A stretch of 64,000 nt of DNA from Aotearoamyces nothofagi (taxonomy: Eukaryota > Ascomycota > Leotiomycetes > Leotiales > Tympanidaceae): the NCBI GenBank assembly GCA_015345905.1, contig JADDTR010000020.1:248001-312000 (forward strand), read 5' to 3'. The notes under the pieces are model-generated. The model did not search any database. It had not been told where the DNA came from and was given only the letters and a program-made list of their open reading frames with translations. Shown one piece after another: positions 12,384 to 25,145 of the stretch. Each line of letters opens with the position of its first letter. Position 1 is the stretch's first letter. The position numbers and the translations under genes are program-made.

Positions 12384-14396
12384 CTACGTAAACTTGAAAC
12401 CCGCCGTCCTCGCCGGGAAGAAGCCCTGCGGGTCAACATCCCTCTGAATGCTCTTCAGCCTGTCATAATTCCCACCCGCGTAACTCTGCAGCGGCTCCTG
12501 ATCATACATGGCGTCGTTCAAGAAGATGGGATTGTACTCTTCGTACTCCACGTCTCCGGCTGTGTAATGCGTATTCCTGACGCCGGCATAAGTGTTCTTT
12601 GCGTACGCATCGATCTCGGCCGTGATATCCATCGCGATCTGGTGCGCATCGTCGTCGGCGAGTGGCGTCAGCCAGGATACGTCGTATTCCATCCAGATCC
12701 TGTCTCCCCAGGCGGGATCCATGCCGAGCGCGTTCTTTCCCGAGGGCGAGGAGAGGGTTGCTTCAGGGATGAGATAGGGGAGCGGTTGGAAGGCCAAGCT
12801 GAAGATGAAGTCTGGGTGGGTCAGGCCTTTAATCATGGCGTAGGATTTCCAGGTGTTATAGTGATAGTTGTAGAGGTCGGGTCCGTCGGGACTAGGAAGG
12901 TTGGGGAGTGTCGTACCCTGGATTCTTTGATTAGCAAACGGAAGATGTGAGATGAGCGTGATACTCACGCGTATAAGGTAGCGAAGACCATAGATATTTG
13001 TGGCATCGTTGTTGTTCAGCTTGGAGTAATGATAAGTGACAAGCAAACATCAGATATGATTCCAATGATAGCCTACCAAAGACGAGTAAGACTGGGTAGC
13101 GGTAGTATCTGCGTGGTGCGGAATAGCGTCAAATTTATCAAATACACCAGCAGGTGGTGTAGGGCCGTCGTAGAAGAAGAAAACCAGGAAGATTTCGAGC
13201 AGGCTGTAGATGGCAATTTCCCCTGTCACGATAACGGCAGCCTTTGGATCGCTATAGTTGGAGGTTAGATCCCAAGTTGCGTTGATGATTGCAGAGGCAT
13301 CGACTGCAGAGTAGGTGCGAGTTCCGCCCCAGATCTATATAGTTATTAGAATTGGATAGTGGGAAGTTACAAGGGACATGGATGTACTTGTCCGATTGGA
13401 TGAGTCTCCATGGTGAATTTCGTAACGATGCCTGAGAAATGTAAGCCATGATCGGTTCATGGAGGCGTAAGAAAACGACGAAGCAGCTCTCAGTGAGACA
13501 GCAATTGGCATAAATGAGCACAAGCCTTTTGCTCAACTATAGTATAGGATCGTCGACTCAGTGGACAATGATGAATCTCTGATATGGTCACAACTGGAGC
13601 TCTTATATACCGTCCCGTCACTCTTAACCATGTTCCATAAAGAGGTCGGCTCCTTACCAAATTGATTTCCGCCCCCCTTCAAGGCCCAGAACAGGTCCGT
13701 ATTGCTAGTAGCATTAGCATTGACGATAGTTGCATCCGCAAGAACAACTTCGTAATTGAGGACACCATCGCAACCAAGGCCGTATTGAGTGCTCAAAAAG
13801 CTCAACCCCCCGCCAAGAAGATACCCTCCAACCCCAACATCACCTGCAGGGTGTTAACATGGCATCATACCTGATTCAGAAGAGAGCCAGTCACCGAGGC
13901 GACCACCAACAACAGTCACACCGTACGGCTCCAGGGCCTCAATAACCGAATTCCATCGCGCTCCGGGACCGATGTCTGCGGTTGCGTAGTCTGAAGAGAT
14001 TGTTGTCGAGGACATGTCGATCAGAGAAATCAGAACACCGCCGTCGACGCTCGAGTAACCCACGTTCGAGTTGTGCCCGCCGGCTTTTACAGCAAAGTCC
14101 ACGCCGGTGTAGTTCAAGAGAACTGTGACGATGCTCGATACTTGCTCCGCAGTGGTAGGGAAGACGACACAGGCTGGTGTCAGGTCGGCATTTGCGGCGG
14201 ACCAGTAGTGGGTTTTTGCGTACAGGTAGTCATACTCCGTCAGTCCCGCCGGCCAGGTCTCGGTTTCCGTTCCCGTGGCAGCTATTTCTCCGCAGGCAGC
14301 TATTGCAGCCGGGGATGGGATCGACAACACCACTGTGGAGAGGCTGAAATAGAAGGCTAGCAGCTGCCATAACGAGGAACAGACAAGAGAGGCCAT
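12384..14396 (-). CDS. secreted FAD-linked oxidoreductase, BBE/PCMH family
   Basis: Six exons (14396-13895, 13843-13658, 13431-13388, 13334-13077, 13019-12969, 12917-12384) give 524 residues. A hydrophobic leader ending near AIAACG is a likely signal peptide. The FAD-binding PCMH domain follows: [23 protein letters not shown], where H108 matches the residue that binds FAD covalently, and [14 protein letters not shown]. The C-terminal BBE segment ends in [14 protein letters not shown]. The Cys that gives a second FAD bond in bicovalent relatives is not seen just before VGVGG (the sequence is GGRLGD), so single His linkage is predicted. Relatives oxidise sugars, alkaloids or secondary metabolites; the substrate is unknown. 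An upstream in-frame ATG at 14591 would add a Ser/Leu-rich leader and is less likely. Intron 2 is unusually long at 226 nt. No biosynthetic partner genes are nearby. Confidence 0.82.
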
Positions 14397-15381
14397 CTTG
14401 TCGCTAGAAGACCGTGAAAAAGGGAGAAGAGAGAGGATGAGAGAGGGAGTAAGAGAGAGGATGAAAGAGGAAGGACGAGAGACGAAGAAGAAACAAGAAG
14501 GAAGAAAGAGAGAAAAGAGACAAAGGCAGGAGAGAAGTAACAGCAGCCCGACCGCCTCAATCTCTACATCGAGAAGAACAAGCTCCCACACCCAGCCAGA
14601 GCATCCCCGGGGCGGAACAATCGAAGAGCCGGAGCCGGAGCAGAAGCAGAAGCAGAAGCAAGAGCAGAAGCCCCCGGGGCCAGACCAGACGTGGCCCGGG
14701 CGCGGCTGCTGCGTCGCCCCTCCCCTCCCTCCTCCAACGCAAAACCCCCCATCTCTCCCAATCCCGCAGACAGATACCTCTCTCTCTCTGCGCGCGGAGA
14801 GGCGCTAGCACGGATCCCGGGGGCCGGGGGCGGGAGCGAGGGCGGCGCGGGACGGCGCGGGACGGCGCGGGGGCTACGGCCTGGACACGTGATGGACGAA
14901 GATGAAGTTTTACGAGGCAGTATTCGATTCCACTCGTTCAGAGAAGGGGGGCAGCACGTGCAGGTACAGCCATAGCCACAGCCTTGCAGACCAGACCAGA
15001 CCAGACCAGACGGACCGGCCAGTCGATCCGGCGGGATACGACGTGGGAGCTGGCTCGGAGCGGAGCGGGGCGGAGCCAGGAGAGCAAGCATATATTATTA
15101 GGGGGAGAAGAGAAAGGGGGGGGGGATTTTTGGAGCTGGCTAATGTGTACAATACATGTAGATCTACTTCGGGGGGGTAAACGACGACCCAGAGCCACGA
15201 GTCTCAAGAAGTTTCTTCCTATCCATCCCGTCATCCCAGATCCCCTCGCGCGCGCCTCTCTCTCCTCTCCCGCCGCCCCTCCCAAGTCGTGTGGTCAAGC
15301 CCAGCACTGATGCCGCAGCCACCCAGCCAGCCAGCCAGCCAGCCGCCCCCCCCTAATCCGCGGCAGTCCCTCTCCGGCCGG
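14397..15381. promoter_or_regulatory. promoter region of the FAD oxidase with pyrimidine-rich leader
   Basis: From about 14405 to 14540 the + strand is almost purely A/G, so the sense strand upstream of the oxidase ATG is a long CT tract, a common feature of fungal 5' leaders. Further upstream lie GA/CA-rich simple repeats, four AGACC repeats near 14988-15011 and a GGACGGCGCG repeat near 14849-14870. No gene was recognised. Confidence 0.45.
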
Positions 15382-17175
15382 TCAGATGGTGAGCACCTTG
15401 GCAAAGCACAGCTGCTTCGCGCAGATGGCGCCCCCCTGCCCGTCCTTGCGCATCGTGATGACGGGCGACGCCGCCAGCCGGACCCGGACCTGGTCGATCT
15501 GCAGCTGCAGCGGGCTCTCGCGCCGGTCCTGCGCCCGCATCAGCGTGTTCAGGAACTTGGCCCGGCACGGCGGCGCGCTGACGATGAAGTCCCACCCGCA
15601 CGTGAACATCCGCGTCCCCAGGTCGAAGGCCAGCACCGAGATCGCCCCCAGGTCCCGCCCCGCCGCCGCCCGTCGCGCGCTGGCGTTGAGCGCCGGCCCC
15701 AGGCAGTCGCGCAGCTCCTTGGTCTGCCGGGAGAGGCCTTGCGTCCGGAATCCGAGGTATCTTGGGCTGTCCATGATTGACCGCACCACGCGGGTCCTGC
15801 GGGTAATGAGGGCGGAGCGCTCATCAGTAGAGAGTCCTGTGGAGGTAACGTTAGTTGATGTTCGCCCAGTGAAGCTAGGTGTGGCACGACTGTAGCTGAC
15901 CTTTTAATTTGAGACGGCTAACCACCAAGTCAAGCTCCACATCGCAGCTGCTGTCAAAGCTCTCCCATGTTGACGCATCCCATACCTTGCTAGATATATA
16001 GTCGGCGGCCATCCTCATGACAAACCATGGGCGCGTCGCCTGGTTGCGCAAGAGTGCGATCACATAGTTTTCGGCATCCCGGAATTGGAATGGCTGGACG
16101 AGATCCAGCATAAACAGCCAGAGCTCACGGTTCTTCGCCATAGCTTGGTCCATCTCGACCGGGTTGACCGAGCTTGTGTACTGGTGAGCCCAGGTTTCGA
16201 TCATACCATACAGGGTAGCTACCTCTTCGCCAAAGTCCGCCTGGAGCTCTTCGTCTGTCTTGAACGGGATCAAGGTCTTCGATTCATCGATCGGAGGAGT
16301 GACGACAGCAGGAATGTCGCCGCATTCTGCTCTACTTCCCGCCCAGGTTCCACTACTCATTGGCTTATATAAGATCTGCCGGCTCCGGCTAGAGCCAGTA
16401 GGGAGGTTCGTCGGGAACTGTTTATGATCAGCTGAACTAGACGCAATCTGCATGTCTTGAAACTTGCCGAGGAGGTTCCCAGCGCCCGTCGATTTGCTCG
16501 AGGACGCAGTCAGGCCCCTTCCTGGAAGGTGGCTGCCGGATGGAGTAACGTAGGGGTCGCGAAGAGTAATGGCTCCGCGACGAGCGCTGCCGGACTTCGG
16601 GTTGTACTCGGCCCACAGCGATCTCTTGCCGTCAACCTGTTCTTGAAGAAGGCTGATCTGCTCGTTGAGCTGTGCATTCAGGTCTTTCCAATGCTGGGCG
16701 TGATCTTGCCATTTCTCTTCCTTTCTCTCATTCGACTCCATAGCTCGGTCTAGGTCTTTCTTGTAGGTATCACGCTCGCCGCATGCTCGATCGCGTTCTG
16801 CGAGAGAGTTCTGCAGCAGGCGCTGTTTATCCTTGACGGTAGCTCGAAGACCATCATGCTCCGTCTTGGTTTGCTCCTGCTCTTGTTGAAGGCCCTGTTG
16901 TTGGACGATCAGCATCTGGCCCAGCCCTTTCAAATCATTGTTGATCGTAGAGGCAACTTGGGAGGGGATGCCAGGTTGGCGGGAGATTGTCTTCTGGATA
17001 GCGAAGATCCGCTGCTGTATCTGCACGGAATCTTGGGCCTGGAATAGAATCGTTAGTGATACTGAGACGACGAAAGAGAAATGAGACATACCGCTATCAT
17101 CGGGCCTGATTGGACGGCGGCTTTCTGACTGCCGCTACCTTGGCCTTGAGCTTTTTGGCCCCAAGGGTTACTCAT
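15382..17175 (-). CDS. coiled-coil protein of unknown function
   Basis: Three exons (17175-17092, 17038-15901, 15836-15382) give 558 residues; the introns are 53 and 64 nt. The N-terminus is short and Gly/Gln-rich (MSNPWGQKAQGQG). Residues about 30-190 form a Gln/Glu/Lys-rich heptad region typical of a coiled coil, starting SVQIQQRIFAIQKTI. A Ser-rich linker follows. From about residue 300 there is an ordered, helical-looking half with PFKTDEELQADFGEE, MIETWAHQYTSSV, PWFVMRMAADYI and LSRQTKELRDCLGPAL. The last 150 residues have few gaps or low-complexity stretches, which suggests a folded domain. I do not recognise the family and assign no function. There is no signal peptide or membrane segment. 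The third exon is markedly GC-rich and ends with LCFAKVLTI. Confidence 0.78.
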
Positions 17176-20100
17176 ATCGTTGGACTAACTATCAGAGTTA
17201 ATAAGAGCACCACCGACACCTAGGAGTGCTTGGACTGAGCGGGGATTGGGGTGCCCGAGGGAGTTTGAGAGTATGAGGTGATAGGTGAAGAGTTTGGTGG
17301 AGACGGGGTCTGATCAGTGGCAATGCAAGGCTTCCAGGTTGCAAGGCAGTATGACGTGTCGATCTGTGCATGGTCGACATCCCTCTAAGAAGAAAATAAA
17401 TCAATGCAGAACAGAAGTAGCGATGAAAGATCGGAGAAGAACAAAGTGATAATTGGAAAGGGTGTAATGACACTGTAGGTGTGACGTTGACAACCATGCA
17501 CTTGCAGGAGAGCCGTCCCTGTTTCTCCGCACTCTTGTCAACAGAAAGTACCCACAGCGTTCAGTGATGCAGCGGGAATCCCAATTGAGGATGAACAGCC
17601 ATGTATATGGGGGAATACTCACTATTCTTGAGCACTCCAGAAACTCCAGAGTCAGCGGTGTTCTAGATGAACAGCTATGTAAGTATAAGCGCGCGAAGAT
17701 GCGGAGATGTAGAAGGAGAGCCGAGTTTGGGGGGCGGATAATCCTTATATACAAGGGAGGAAATGAGAATGTGCGCACTAGTCTAATAGCGTAGGCTATG
17801 TCGATGTGAATGAAGGGGAAGAATGTGGGTGACAAGAGCGCGGTTGCCCTATGATATGTCTGAAAGGAGATATTCTCAAAGAAGGGGGGCGGGGGGTGGA
17901 TGTGCTGCCTAGCAAAGAAGCTGCCTGGCGGTTCTGCCTTTAGACACCATATAGTAGTGGCGTATTGCAACGATTGAGCTAGAGCCCCTCGAGCTTCTTG
18001 ATACGCAAAAGAGCTTCACAGGATGAATGTTTGTCGGCAAGCCAGCGTCAGTACAGATGTCTGCAAAACACGGCATCTTAGGACGGGTATTGGCATAGAG
18101 CAACGCGTCTACAGATAGGAGAGGTTCAGCAGAGACTTCTCGGGCTGTTCAAGATATCCCCACAAGCAGAATCACGGTTCTCTTCACAGCAGCCACATGT
18201 CCTTCTCCGTGAGCTGGTCAGTACCCGCACAGAGTTGCCTCCGCCGTCAGCGTCGAGGAGATGGCAGGTGAGATGGTCCTCCTGCCCCAAAAGTCTGCTT
18301 ATGCTTGCAGCTAATTCTCCTCGCAGTAGACGAGTCAGAGCACTAGCAATGACGCTCCAGAGACGGGTATCCACTTGGAGATATATGACAGCCCTCTGAG
18401 GAGGGTTATGACATGATCTCTCCACTATTGGTTCTGGTGCTTTCACTGCGGTGATGGTTCCAGTGAACCTTGCCAGCTCTTCCAACAAAAGACATCCACA
18501 ACAACAACAACAAGACTGGTTGAGAGAGGGACATTCACATGACATGATCATGGCGAGAGCTTCACGATAGTAATCGAGTACTTGCTCGTTTCCCAGATAC
18601 AGTATGCTGCTGGCATAGCTCAACACCTCAGCTCCCAAGAGAGCGATATTCCCTCTGACCCAGCCAGCCCACCATATATCGCAGCAGCCTCAAAAGGTTT
18701 CCATCCAGCCAGCATCGGGAAGCAATCCCAGATTCCGAGCCGCGCAGACGACCAAAGAGAGGCGCAGCCCACGGCGCGAGAAAGAGTGTCAGAGCACAAG
18801 CTCAGCCGCCCCGTGTGTGGTAGAAGAGGGATAATGAAGCAGGGTGCCTACGGCCTGAAGGCAGCACGCATGCGGGGAGGAACATGCGCGTGAGATACGG
18901 GGTTGCGCGCAGCCCAGGCCGATAAGCCGTGTCCGCAGGGTGCCGTGCTATTTGCTGTGGGCTCTGAACGGTCTCGAGACGATCCGGGAGTTGTGAAGCC
19001 CCGTCTCTCGGCCAGCAGGACTATCCAGGGGATCTGCACGTGCTCACGCGCCAGCAGGCATACTTCACCCGGATCAAAGCAGGCAGGTGGTCAGCCCGTG
19101 GTAGAGAGGCGCTAAGTATATAATACTGCAGCCGCAGAGCATGGCAGGGAAGCGATGGTCCGACGGAGAGAGAGATTTCAAACCCTGCTGCGGAGATCAG
19201 TATTCTTAGTACGAATCATCATGCCAGTGATGATGGTTATGTGCGAGTATTAGAAGTCTGGGCGGATAGAACATTGGCTCTGTTGGTTCCGCCGTGTGCA
19301 AGAGCAGCTCGGGTGGGGACATGGCTGTATATCTACATGAAACCTGTCAGCTGAATGCAGCTCAGAGACAGCAGGAGGGAGAGTCTGCTATGAAACTTCC
19401 CACACAACCCAGGAGACTTCCAGCCTGCAGTTCGAGCTGCAGCACGTGAAGCAAACTCTAATACCGAGCGACCAGCAACACAGCGTAGAGTATAGGATGA
19501 CGAACCCAAGTAGGCGAGCCAAACACCAAACCCCAAACACCAATACCAAACACCAATACCAAACTCACAACCATACCATACCGAGAACAGCACAGAGTAC
19601 AGGACAACGAACCCGACCCATGCCCTACCAAGACCAACATATCGAACGAAGTTATACTAAATATCTCGCCAGACATCGACATCCGTGTTCAGAGTCCGGT
19701 TGCTGGTTGGCGGGCTGCTTGCGAGCTGCGGAGGAAACGGGGGTAGGTCGGGCACAGAGCTTCTCGGCGCCGAGAGAGCAGAGCAGAGCTTTGCCAGGCA
19801 AGTACGCCCAGCCACGCAAAAGAGTGCTTAGACATATCATATAGAGGTGCATTTGTTATCGACTGCGATAGGACTCTCTCCGATTTGTTCCGTCTGCAAG
19901 CAGCCAGAATCCGTCTAGACGTACAGTATGCGTTCGTCCACTTGAGGCACCGAGAGCATGTCGAGTATCATATGGGTTAACCCGTTACTGCCATTGAATC
20001 TTCAATAATCTCCAGACTCCCCCTATCTATAGCAGGCACACAGGGTATGTGAGCAAGATATAACCAAGGTGTTGACGACTGCTGCACTTGCAAGTTGCAT

Positions 20101-20651
20101 ACATCACCGTTAGCTCCATTTCGCGTCTTGAAGACATTTACAGACATCGGTTAATTTTCACAAAACATGAAATCATCAGTCATTGAAAGGAGTTTTTTTT
20201 ATAGAAATATGTATTATACCGCTAGGTTCAAATTGAAAACAAGAAATAATGTGTGCAAGTGAGAGGGTGCATACAACAGGTACAGACAGAGACTATGTAC
20301 AATCAGCATGTATACTGGCGAGGCACACCAATGGTGCTCGGTTTCGGGAAGACTAGTGGCACGATCAGCGTGGTTCACTCTGCTGGGACCCTATAGCGAG
20401 GTTAGGTGTTCTAGAAGCTGTGAAATAATTCGAATATGCGATGAGCCATGGGAAGTGTGGAAGGGCTAGGGGCATATGCCTGAAGTAATGCAGCAAGGCG
20501 CGTTATAGTCGATAGAGCGATGCTGAAAGCGTGCGCATCTAGGAGTTGTCAGAATATGTACACTAAAAATTACAGCGCATCAGATCCAGATAGAGAATAG
20601 GCATACCGGAAGGAATCCTAGAGTCCAGTGACATGAGCACCAATTAGCTTC
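17176..20651. other. 3.5 kb gap without a convincing gene
   Basis: Open frames here lack recognisable domains. The longest on the minus strand (18126-18638, 170 codons) is Cys- and Leu-rich and was not accepted as a gene. The right end, from about 20150, is AT-richer and probably holds the 3' end of the splicing-factor transcript. A short CAACAA run lies near 18498-18510, and an AAACACCAATACC-type repeat at about 19527-19565. Nothing else was seen. Confidence 0.5.
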
Positions 20652-22585
20652 TTAGATTGCCTTCGTACGCGAGAACAAACTGCTGTAGACGGCATCCACA
20701 ACAGGTGTTGCACTGATCATCCTCCCACCGAAATATCTGCCATTGAGGCCTTTGATGGCGTTTTCGCCGCCTTGCACTCGGTCAAATTTGAGATAAATAT
20801 CCCCCTGAGAATTGGGATCAAGGGCAATGTGGACGACATGACCGTATTTTTCCTCGGCTTCTGCGCGGACATCATCCTCAAGCTCCTTCTCCCATGTATC
20901 ACCAGTCTCCCTAATGTAGCGTTAGCATATCTCAATGGCGGTGTAGTAGAAGACTTACTCTCCGGGGTCAAACATGTTCTTGAGCACAACACAACGGCTT
21001 GCCATATTGACATTGACGGGCAATGGTTTCGTCTCCGTCTTTGGTTTCAGGATTTCGCGTCGATCGTCGCGGCCATTTGCTGGCTGGGTAGGCTCATCTG
21101 TTCTAGCAAGCTTCCTCATCAATGCATCACGGCTGTAGTTATTGAAGTTCACACCGGCAACATCTGTATCATCAAGAGCACTTGCACCACCAGCACTCTT
21201 ATCATTATCACGGCCACCTGCTCGGTCAAACGCACCACCACCACTACTTGCTTGGGGACCACGTCCACCAGCGCCGGAGAAAGCTGAGCCCTGGAACTGT
21301 TGTTGGTGACTCTGGCCTTGGAATCTCTGAAGGAGACTGGCGGTTGATTCAGGGGTGAACTTATCGTTGCCAAGGCCTACGCGGATAGGACGTCCAGCAA
21401 GATCAAAACCATTCATCTTCTCGAGAGCTTCACGTGCCTGATGAGGGTCGCGGAACCTATGAGAGCCGTTAGCAAATAACGTGGCGAGATAAGAATCTTT
21501 GGAGATACTGACTGGACGAAGCCATAACCTCTACTGCGACCCTGCTCTTCCTTCTGAAGTTGCACAAATTCGAGTTCCCCAAATGGTTCGAAAACGTTCT
21601 GTAAGTCACTTTCAGTGATGCTGAAATGGATATTACCAACGTAAAGACGATGGAATGGAATCTGGTTTGGGTTATTGCTTGTACTCTCAGGATTGCGCAC
21701 TTGTCGATTCTTTTCGGCTTCGGTGAGTTGAGCGATTATAGGAATCCCTAAGAGTTTTTGACCAGTGAGCTGTATGGCCGGGGCTACAGATTCCTCATTC
21801 TTAAATTCAACATAGCCGACACTAAGAAGTATTAGCATGCGCACAAATGATAAGATATGGATTAAAGCGTACCCTTTAGACCTGCCACTGACTCTGTCTT
21901 TGACAATTTGTGCTTCCTTGACGGGACCAACCTTCTCGAAAAAAGCGATCAGCTCTTTTGTTCTCAAACGCGCTGCAAGTTGCTGAACGAAGACTGTTCG
22001 CCTATCACGCTCATCTTCTGTAAGTGGTGGAGTACCATCACGGCTAGCTTTACCACCTTTCGGGCTCCGACTTCTGCGACGCTCTTCTTCTCGCGGGCGG
22101 CGGCTATCTCTCGGCTTGCTACCTTCTCGTTCGTCGCGATCGCGGCGCTCGACTCGCGGCCGATAGTATCTGTTCGCTGATCTAGAGCGTGAGCGAGCAC
22201 GTCCGCCGCCTCTATAAAAATCTCCATCTCTGCGGGTATTGTCATCTGGGGTATCTCTGTGACGACGTGAGTGGCCTCGTCGGTCATCATCTCGACTTCT
22301 GCTTCTTCGCCTACTCTTGAGACTTCCATTGGCACTACCGTGTTCACTTTTGGGCGACTTTATTTCATCATCTCCGTCTCGGACTCTTTCTCTGCTACGG
22401 TCTCTGCCTTTCCGATCTCTGTCGCGATCTCTGCTGCCATCACGGTTCCTATCACGGTCGCGTCGATCGCTGCGCTCGGTCTTATGATGGTCTTCGCCAT
22501 CCTTCGGTTGAGAGGTGCCATTCTGGGTGGCCGAGGTAGCGTTCGCGGTGGAATCCAAAAGCGCCTCAACGTCGAGACCTGACAT
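20652..22585 (-). CDS. rsd1: RBM39/CAPER-like splicing factor with RS domain and three RRMs
   Basis: Four exons (22585-21873, 21821-21513, 21456-20959, 20910-20652) give 592 residues; the introns are 48-56 nt. The N-terminus MSGLDVEALLD is followed by about 170 residues dense in RD, RS and RE dipeptides. RRM1 (about 195-275) has RTVFVQQLA and the RNP1-like SKGVGYVEF, created across intron 1. RRM2 (about 295-370) has RLYVGNIHF and RGYGFVQF, created across intron 2. The C-terminal atypical RRM (about 495-592) has CVVLKNMF and GRYFGGR, the R-x-F signature of a U2AF-homology motif that binds tryptophan-containing ligand motifs in splicing factors. Order and length match fission yeast Rsd1 and animal RBM39, nuclear pre-mRNA splicing proteins. 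An upstream in-frame ATG (22639) would add 18 residues; the conserved MSGLDVEALL start is preferred. Confidence 0.9.
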
Positions 22586-23155
22586 ATTGGTGACCTGTTG
22601 AGTAAAGGGTTGTTCCAGGTTGAAGAAGGGGATGTTCACTTCAGTTGGTTAGGCACATCAACAGTGGATTATTTGGATAGTGAGTGCAGACCCTTTGGTT
22701 CCGTAAGTATTTCACTGATATTGTACAGTAGTTAATACAGGTTAAGAACGAAAGTAGCGAATAGGCTTATGGTGGGTAACTACAGTCATGAACTGGAAAA
22801 GGTTTAATCTGACCAACAGAAGGCGGCGATTCCTAATAGGGGATAGTGGCTTCCAGAAAGTTTAACCGTGCCTGAGGCACTCAAGCTACCATTGACATTT
22901 GCAAGATTCACATGAGATTGAGAATATTGCACGGAATAAGCACTGCCGTCGAGTTGCTAGAATATGTTATCAGATATCGCAACAGGTAATATGTACACTC
23001 GATTGTTTCCCTTCCCAACCAGACATTCTATCCGTCATTATGCAACGTCCTGCATTATTGCCCAAAAGCTCCTATACACCTAAGTTTCATTCCCAATTAC
23101 CGGACTACGGAAGTCCTATTACAAGCGAACCATATTGAACCCGTATTTAGGTCGG
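22586..23155. other. intergenic region, splicing factor promoter and hydroxylase 3' flank
   Basis: About 570 bases between two minus-strand genes, with no open frame of note. It should hold the promoter of the rsd1-like gene and the end of the hydroxylase transcript; no clear motif stands out. Confidence 0.5.
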
Positions 23156-24398
23156 TCATATAGATCTGGCGATCTTCGTAGTAGAACGATTGAACAGTTC
23201 CGTGCCGAAGATTCTGTCCCAGAAGCGGCTGGTGACTCCGAAGCCGTTCTGATAATCCATGAAGTGGTGTTCGAGATGGTACTGCTTCAGGGACTGGTAG
23301 AATGAGGGTAGCTGCTTGTGGTGTAGGAAGTAATGGGTCAAGTCGTAGCCAATATATCCGAAAATACCACCGCAGAACACCGCCGTGGCAACGTGCCAGT
23401 TATAGGCAAATACAGTGTGTGCAAGCTTCCAGAAAGGAAAGGCAAGAACGACGAACAAAGTCGGCGGCATGACAAGGCGGTATTTGTCCATAGGTAGGTA
23501 GTGGTGGATGCCGTGAAGAAGGAAGTGCAGGGTAAGAGCAACGCGGTTGTCTGGGAGGTAGCTGGGAAAACGTTAGCGACATGAGTGGCATGATGAAGAG
23601 GAAGAAGACTTACTAATCGAGATGGAAGAGGAAGCGATGCAACACGTATTCAACAAGGGTCCACAGGAACAGGCCAAGTGACCAGAAGGCAGCGACCTGG
23701 GCCCAGCTTGTGCAACCCTCTCTGGATATATATGAGCCGTACAAAACCGGTGGCAGCCACACTGTCGGTACAACCCACCAGGGTGTCAAGCTCAACGGCT
23801 CGAGAAAATTTCCAAAGATGGGTGCTGACGCTCCTCCCCTGTAGTGTCGAGGGCGGTGGACTTGCTCGAGATAGAAATCCTTTTTAAACCCACCAAACCA
23901 TACCTGCAACAAAAGAGGCTTGTCGAGATCCAGAAACTTGTATGTCTTGTAATCGGTACTGATGTCTGTATCTTTCGCAAGGTCCTCCGCAGATGACAAA
24001 CCGGTTGATGCATACACCGGTCGCGCGCCGCCGTTCGCTGCACCATTGGCTTTCAACTCATTCTTCTCATCCTTTGCCGTTAGCAGAGGAATGATCTGTT
24101 CGGGATGTGAGCTCTTTACTGTTGTGCCTATCGCTTTCTCAGTTGCCACAAAGCCGATGAGGGAGTCGTCGAGGATCTCATAAGCAGCTTCGGAATGCGT
24201 GTGTGACGCCTCGTCTTGCATGATGTCTGCAATGTCTTTCCCGCCATATTCGAGGATGAGATCTCCTCCGCCGGGATGAGAGTCGACGAAATCCGTGACA
24301 TCAAAGACCTTGGTGCCTATCGTGACATAGCAAGACTTCGCCGTGTTCCTCGACGCAACCTCCGACGCGAGTATTGTGGGGAGCGTTAGCGACGGCAT
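23156..24398 (-). CDS. scs7: sphingolipid fatty-acid 2-hydroxylase with cytochrome b5 domain
   Basis: Two exons (24398-23614, 23561-23156) with a 52-nt intron give 396 residues. Residues 15-90 are a cytochrome b5 domain with the haem motif HPGGG (H41) and a second His in HTHSEAAYE. From about 190 the protein is a membrane-bound di-iron hydroxylase, with hydrophobic segments WVVPTVWLPPVLYG and AAFWSLGLFLWTLVEYVL and the histidine boxes HRFLFH, HGIHH, HYFLHH and YHLEHH. This arrangement is that of yeast Scs7 and animal FA2H, which 2-hydroxylate the very-long-chain fatty acid of ceramide in the ER, with the b5 domain passing electrons. ATG 24398 (MPSLTLPTI) is preferred over 24440, which adds 14 unlikely residues. 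Confidence 0.92.
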
Positions 24399-25017
24399 CG
24401 TGGGTGGGTTGGAAAAGCAGAGCACACAGAGCACTGGCAAAGGTGATTGTAAATCGTGGCGGGGTACGAAGGATTAAATAGAAGTGAGGAAAGATGATTC
24501 ACTTTGTACGAGGTGACAGTCTCCTGAGATTCTCCACCTCGCTGGGGGGTGGTTACTTCGCAAGGTATTTGAGTCCCCCCTTAGCGGCCGGGAACCCCGA
24601 ACTAATCTGTCTCCTGTGTCGTACTCGGATCCTGTATTTTGGGCCTAAGGCGACGATGCAAACAATGCGTGAAAGGAATGAAGATTTCGTTCAAGGCTAT
24701 TTCGATTGATATCACTCTACCTAAAGCTGCAGGAACAATTAGCCGGTTGAAGTTTTTGTAACTGAATTTCACGAGGACAGCTCCGCTCCTGGGCACATTG
24801 GTCGGTCGCCGATGACTACTGACATGGAGATAGGTAACCCTCTGGGGCCATCGTTTGTAAGGCCTACTATAAACGTCCTTTAACTATGCAAATATCTTAT
24901 ACTTGCACCCTAAGTAGGCATAAGAAAATAAGGAGGTTCTCTGTAGTTTGTACTACGTGTAGTATTAATAAAATATTATTATTTTTTAAGCAGCTAAATA
25001 TCTTACACTATTTATAC

Positions 25018-25145
25018 TATTCAAATTCTCTTCAAATTCAATTCAATTCAATTCTATTCAATTCAATTCCATTCAATTCAAATTCTATTCTTTTCAAATT
25101 CAATTCAATTCAATTCTATTCAATTCAATTCTATTCAATTCAAGT
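25018..25145. repeat. ATTCAATTCA-type satellite-like tract
   Basis: Dense copies of the pentamer TTCAA/ATTCA, broken by TTCTATTC and TTCCATTC variants. A higher-order period of about 65 bases is visible: the block TTCAAATTCAATTC recurs near 25031 and 25096. Confidence 0.8.

Noticed and set aside
14398-14808. Plus-strand frame of 136 codons rich in Arg, Glu and Lys
   Set aside because: It is the complement of the CT-rich leader of the FAD oxidase; composition explains it.
18126-18638. Minus-strand frame of 170 codons, Cys/Leu-rich, faintly like the C-terminal region of AflR-type zinc-cluster regulators
   Set aside because: No zinc-cluster DNA-binding domain could be found upstream on the same strand, the Cys run comes from a CAACAA simple repeat, and the resemblance is too weak to support even a pseudogene call.
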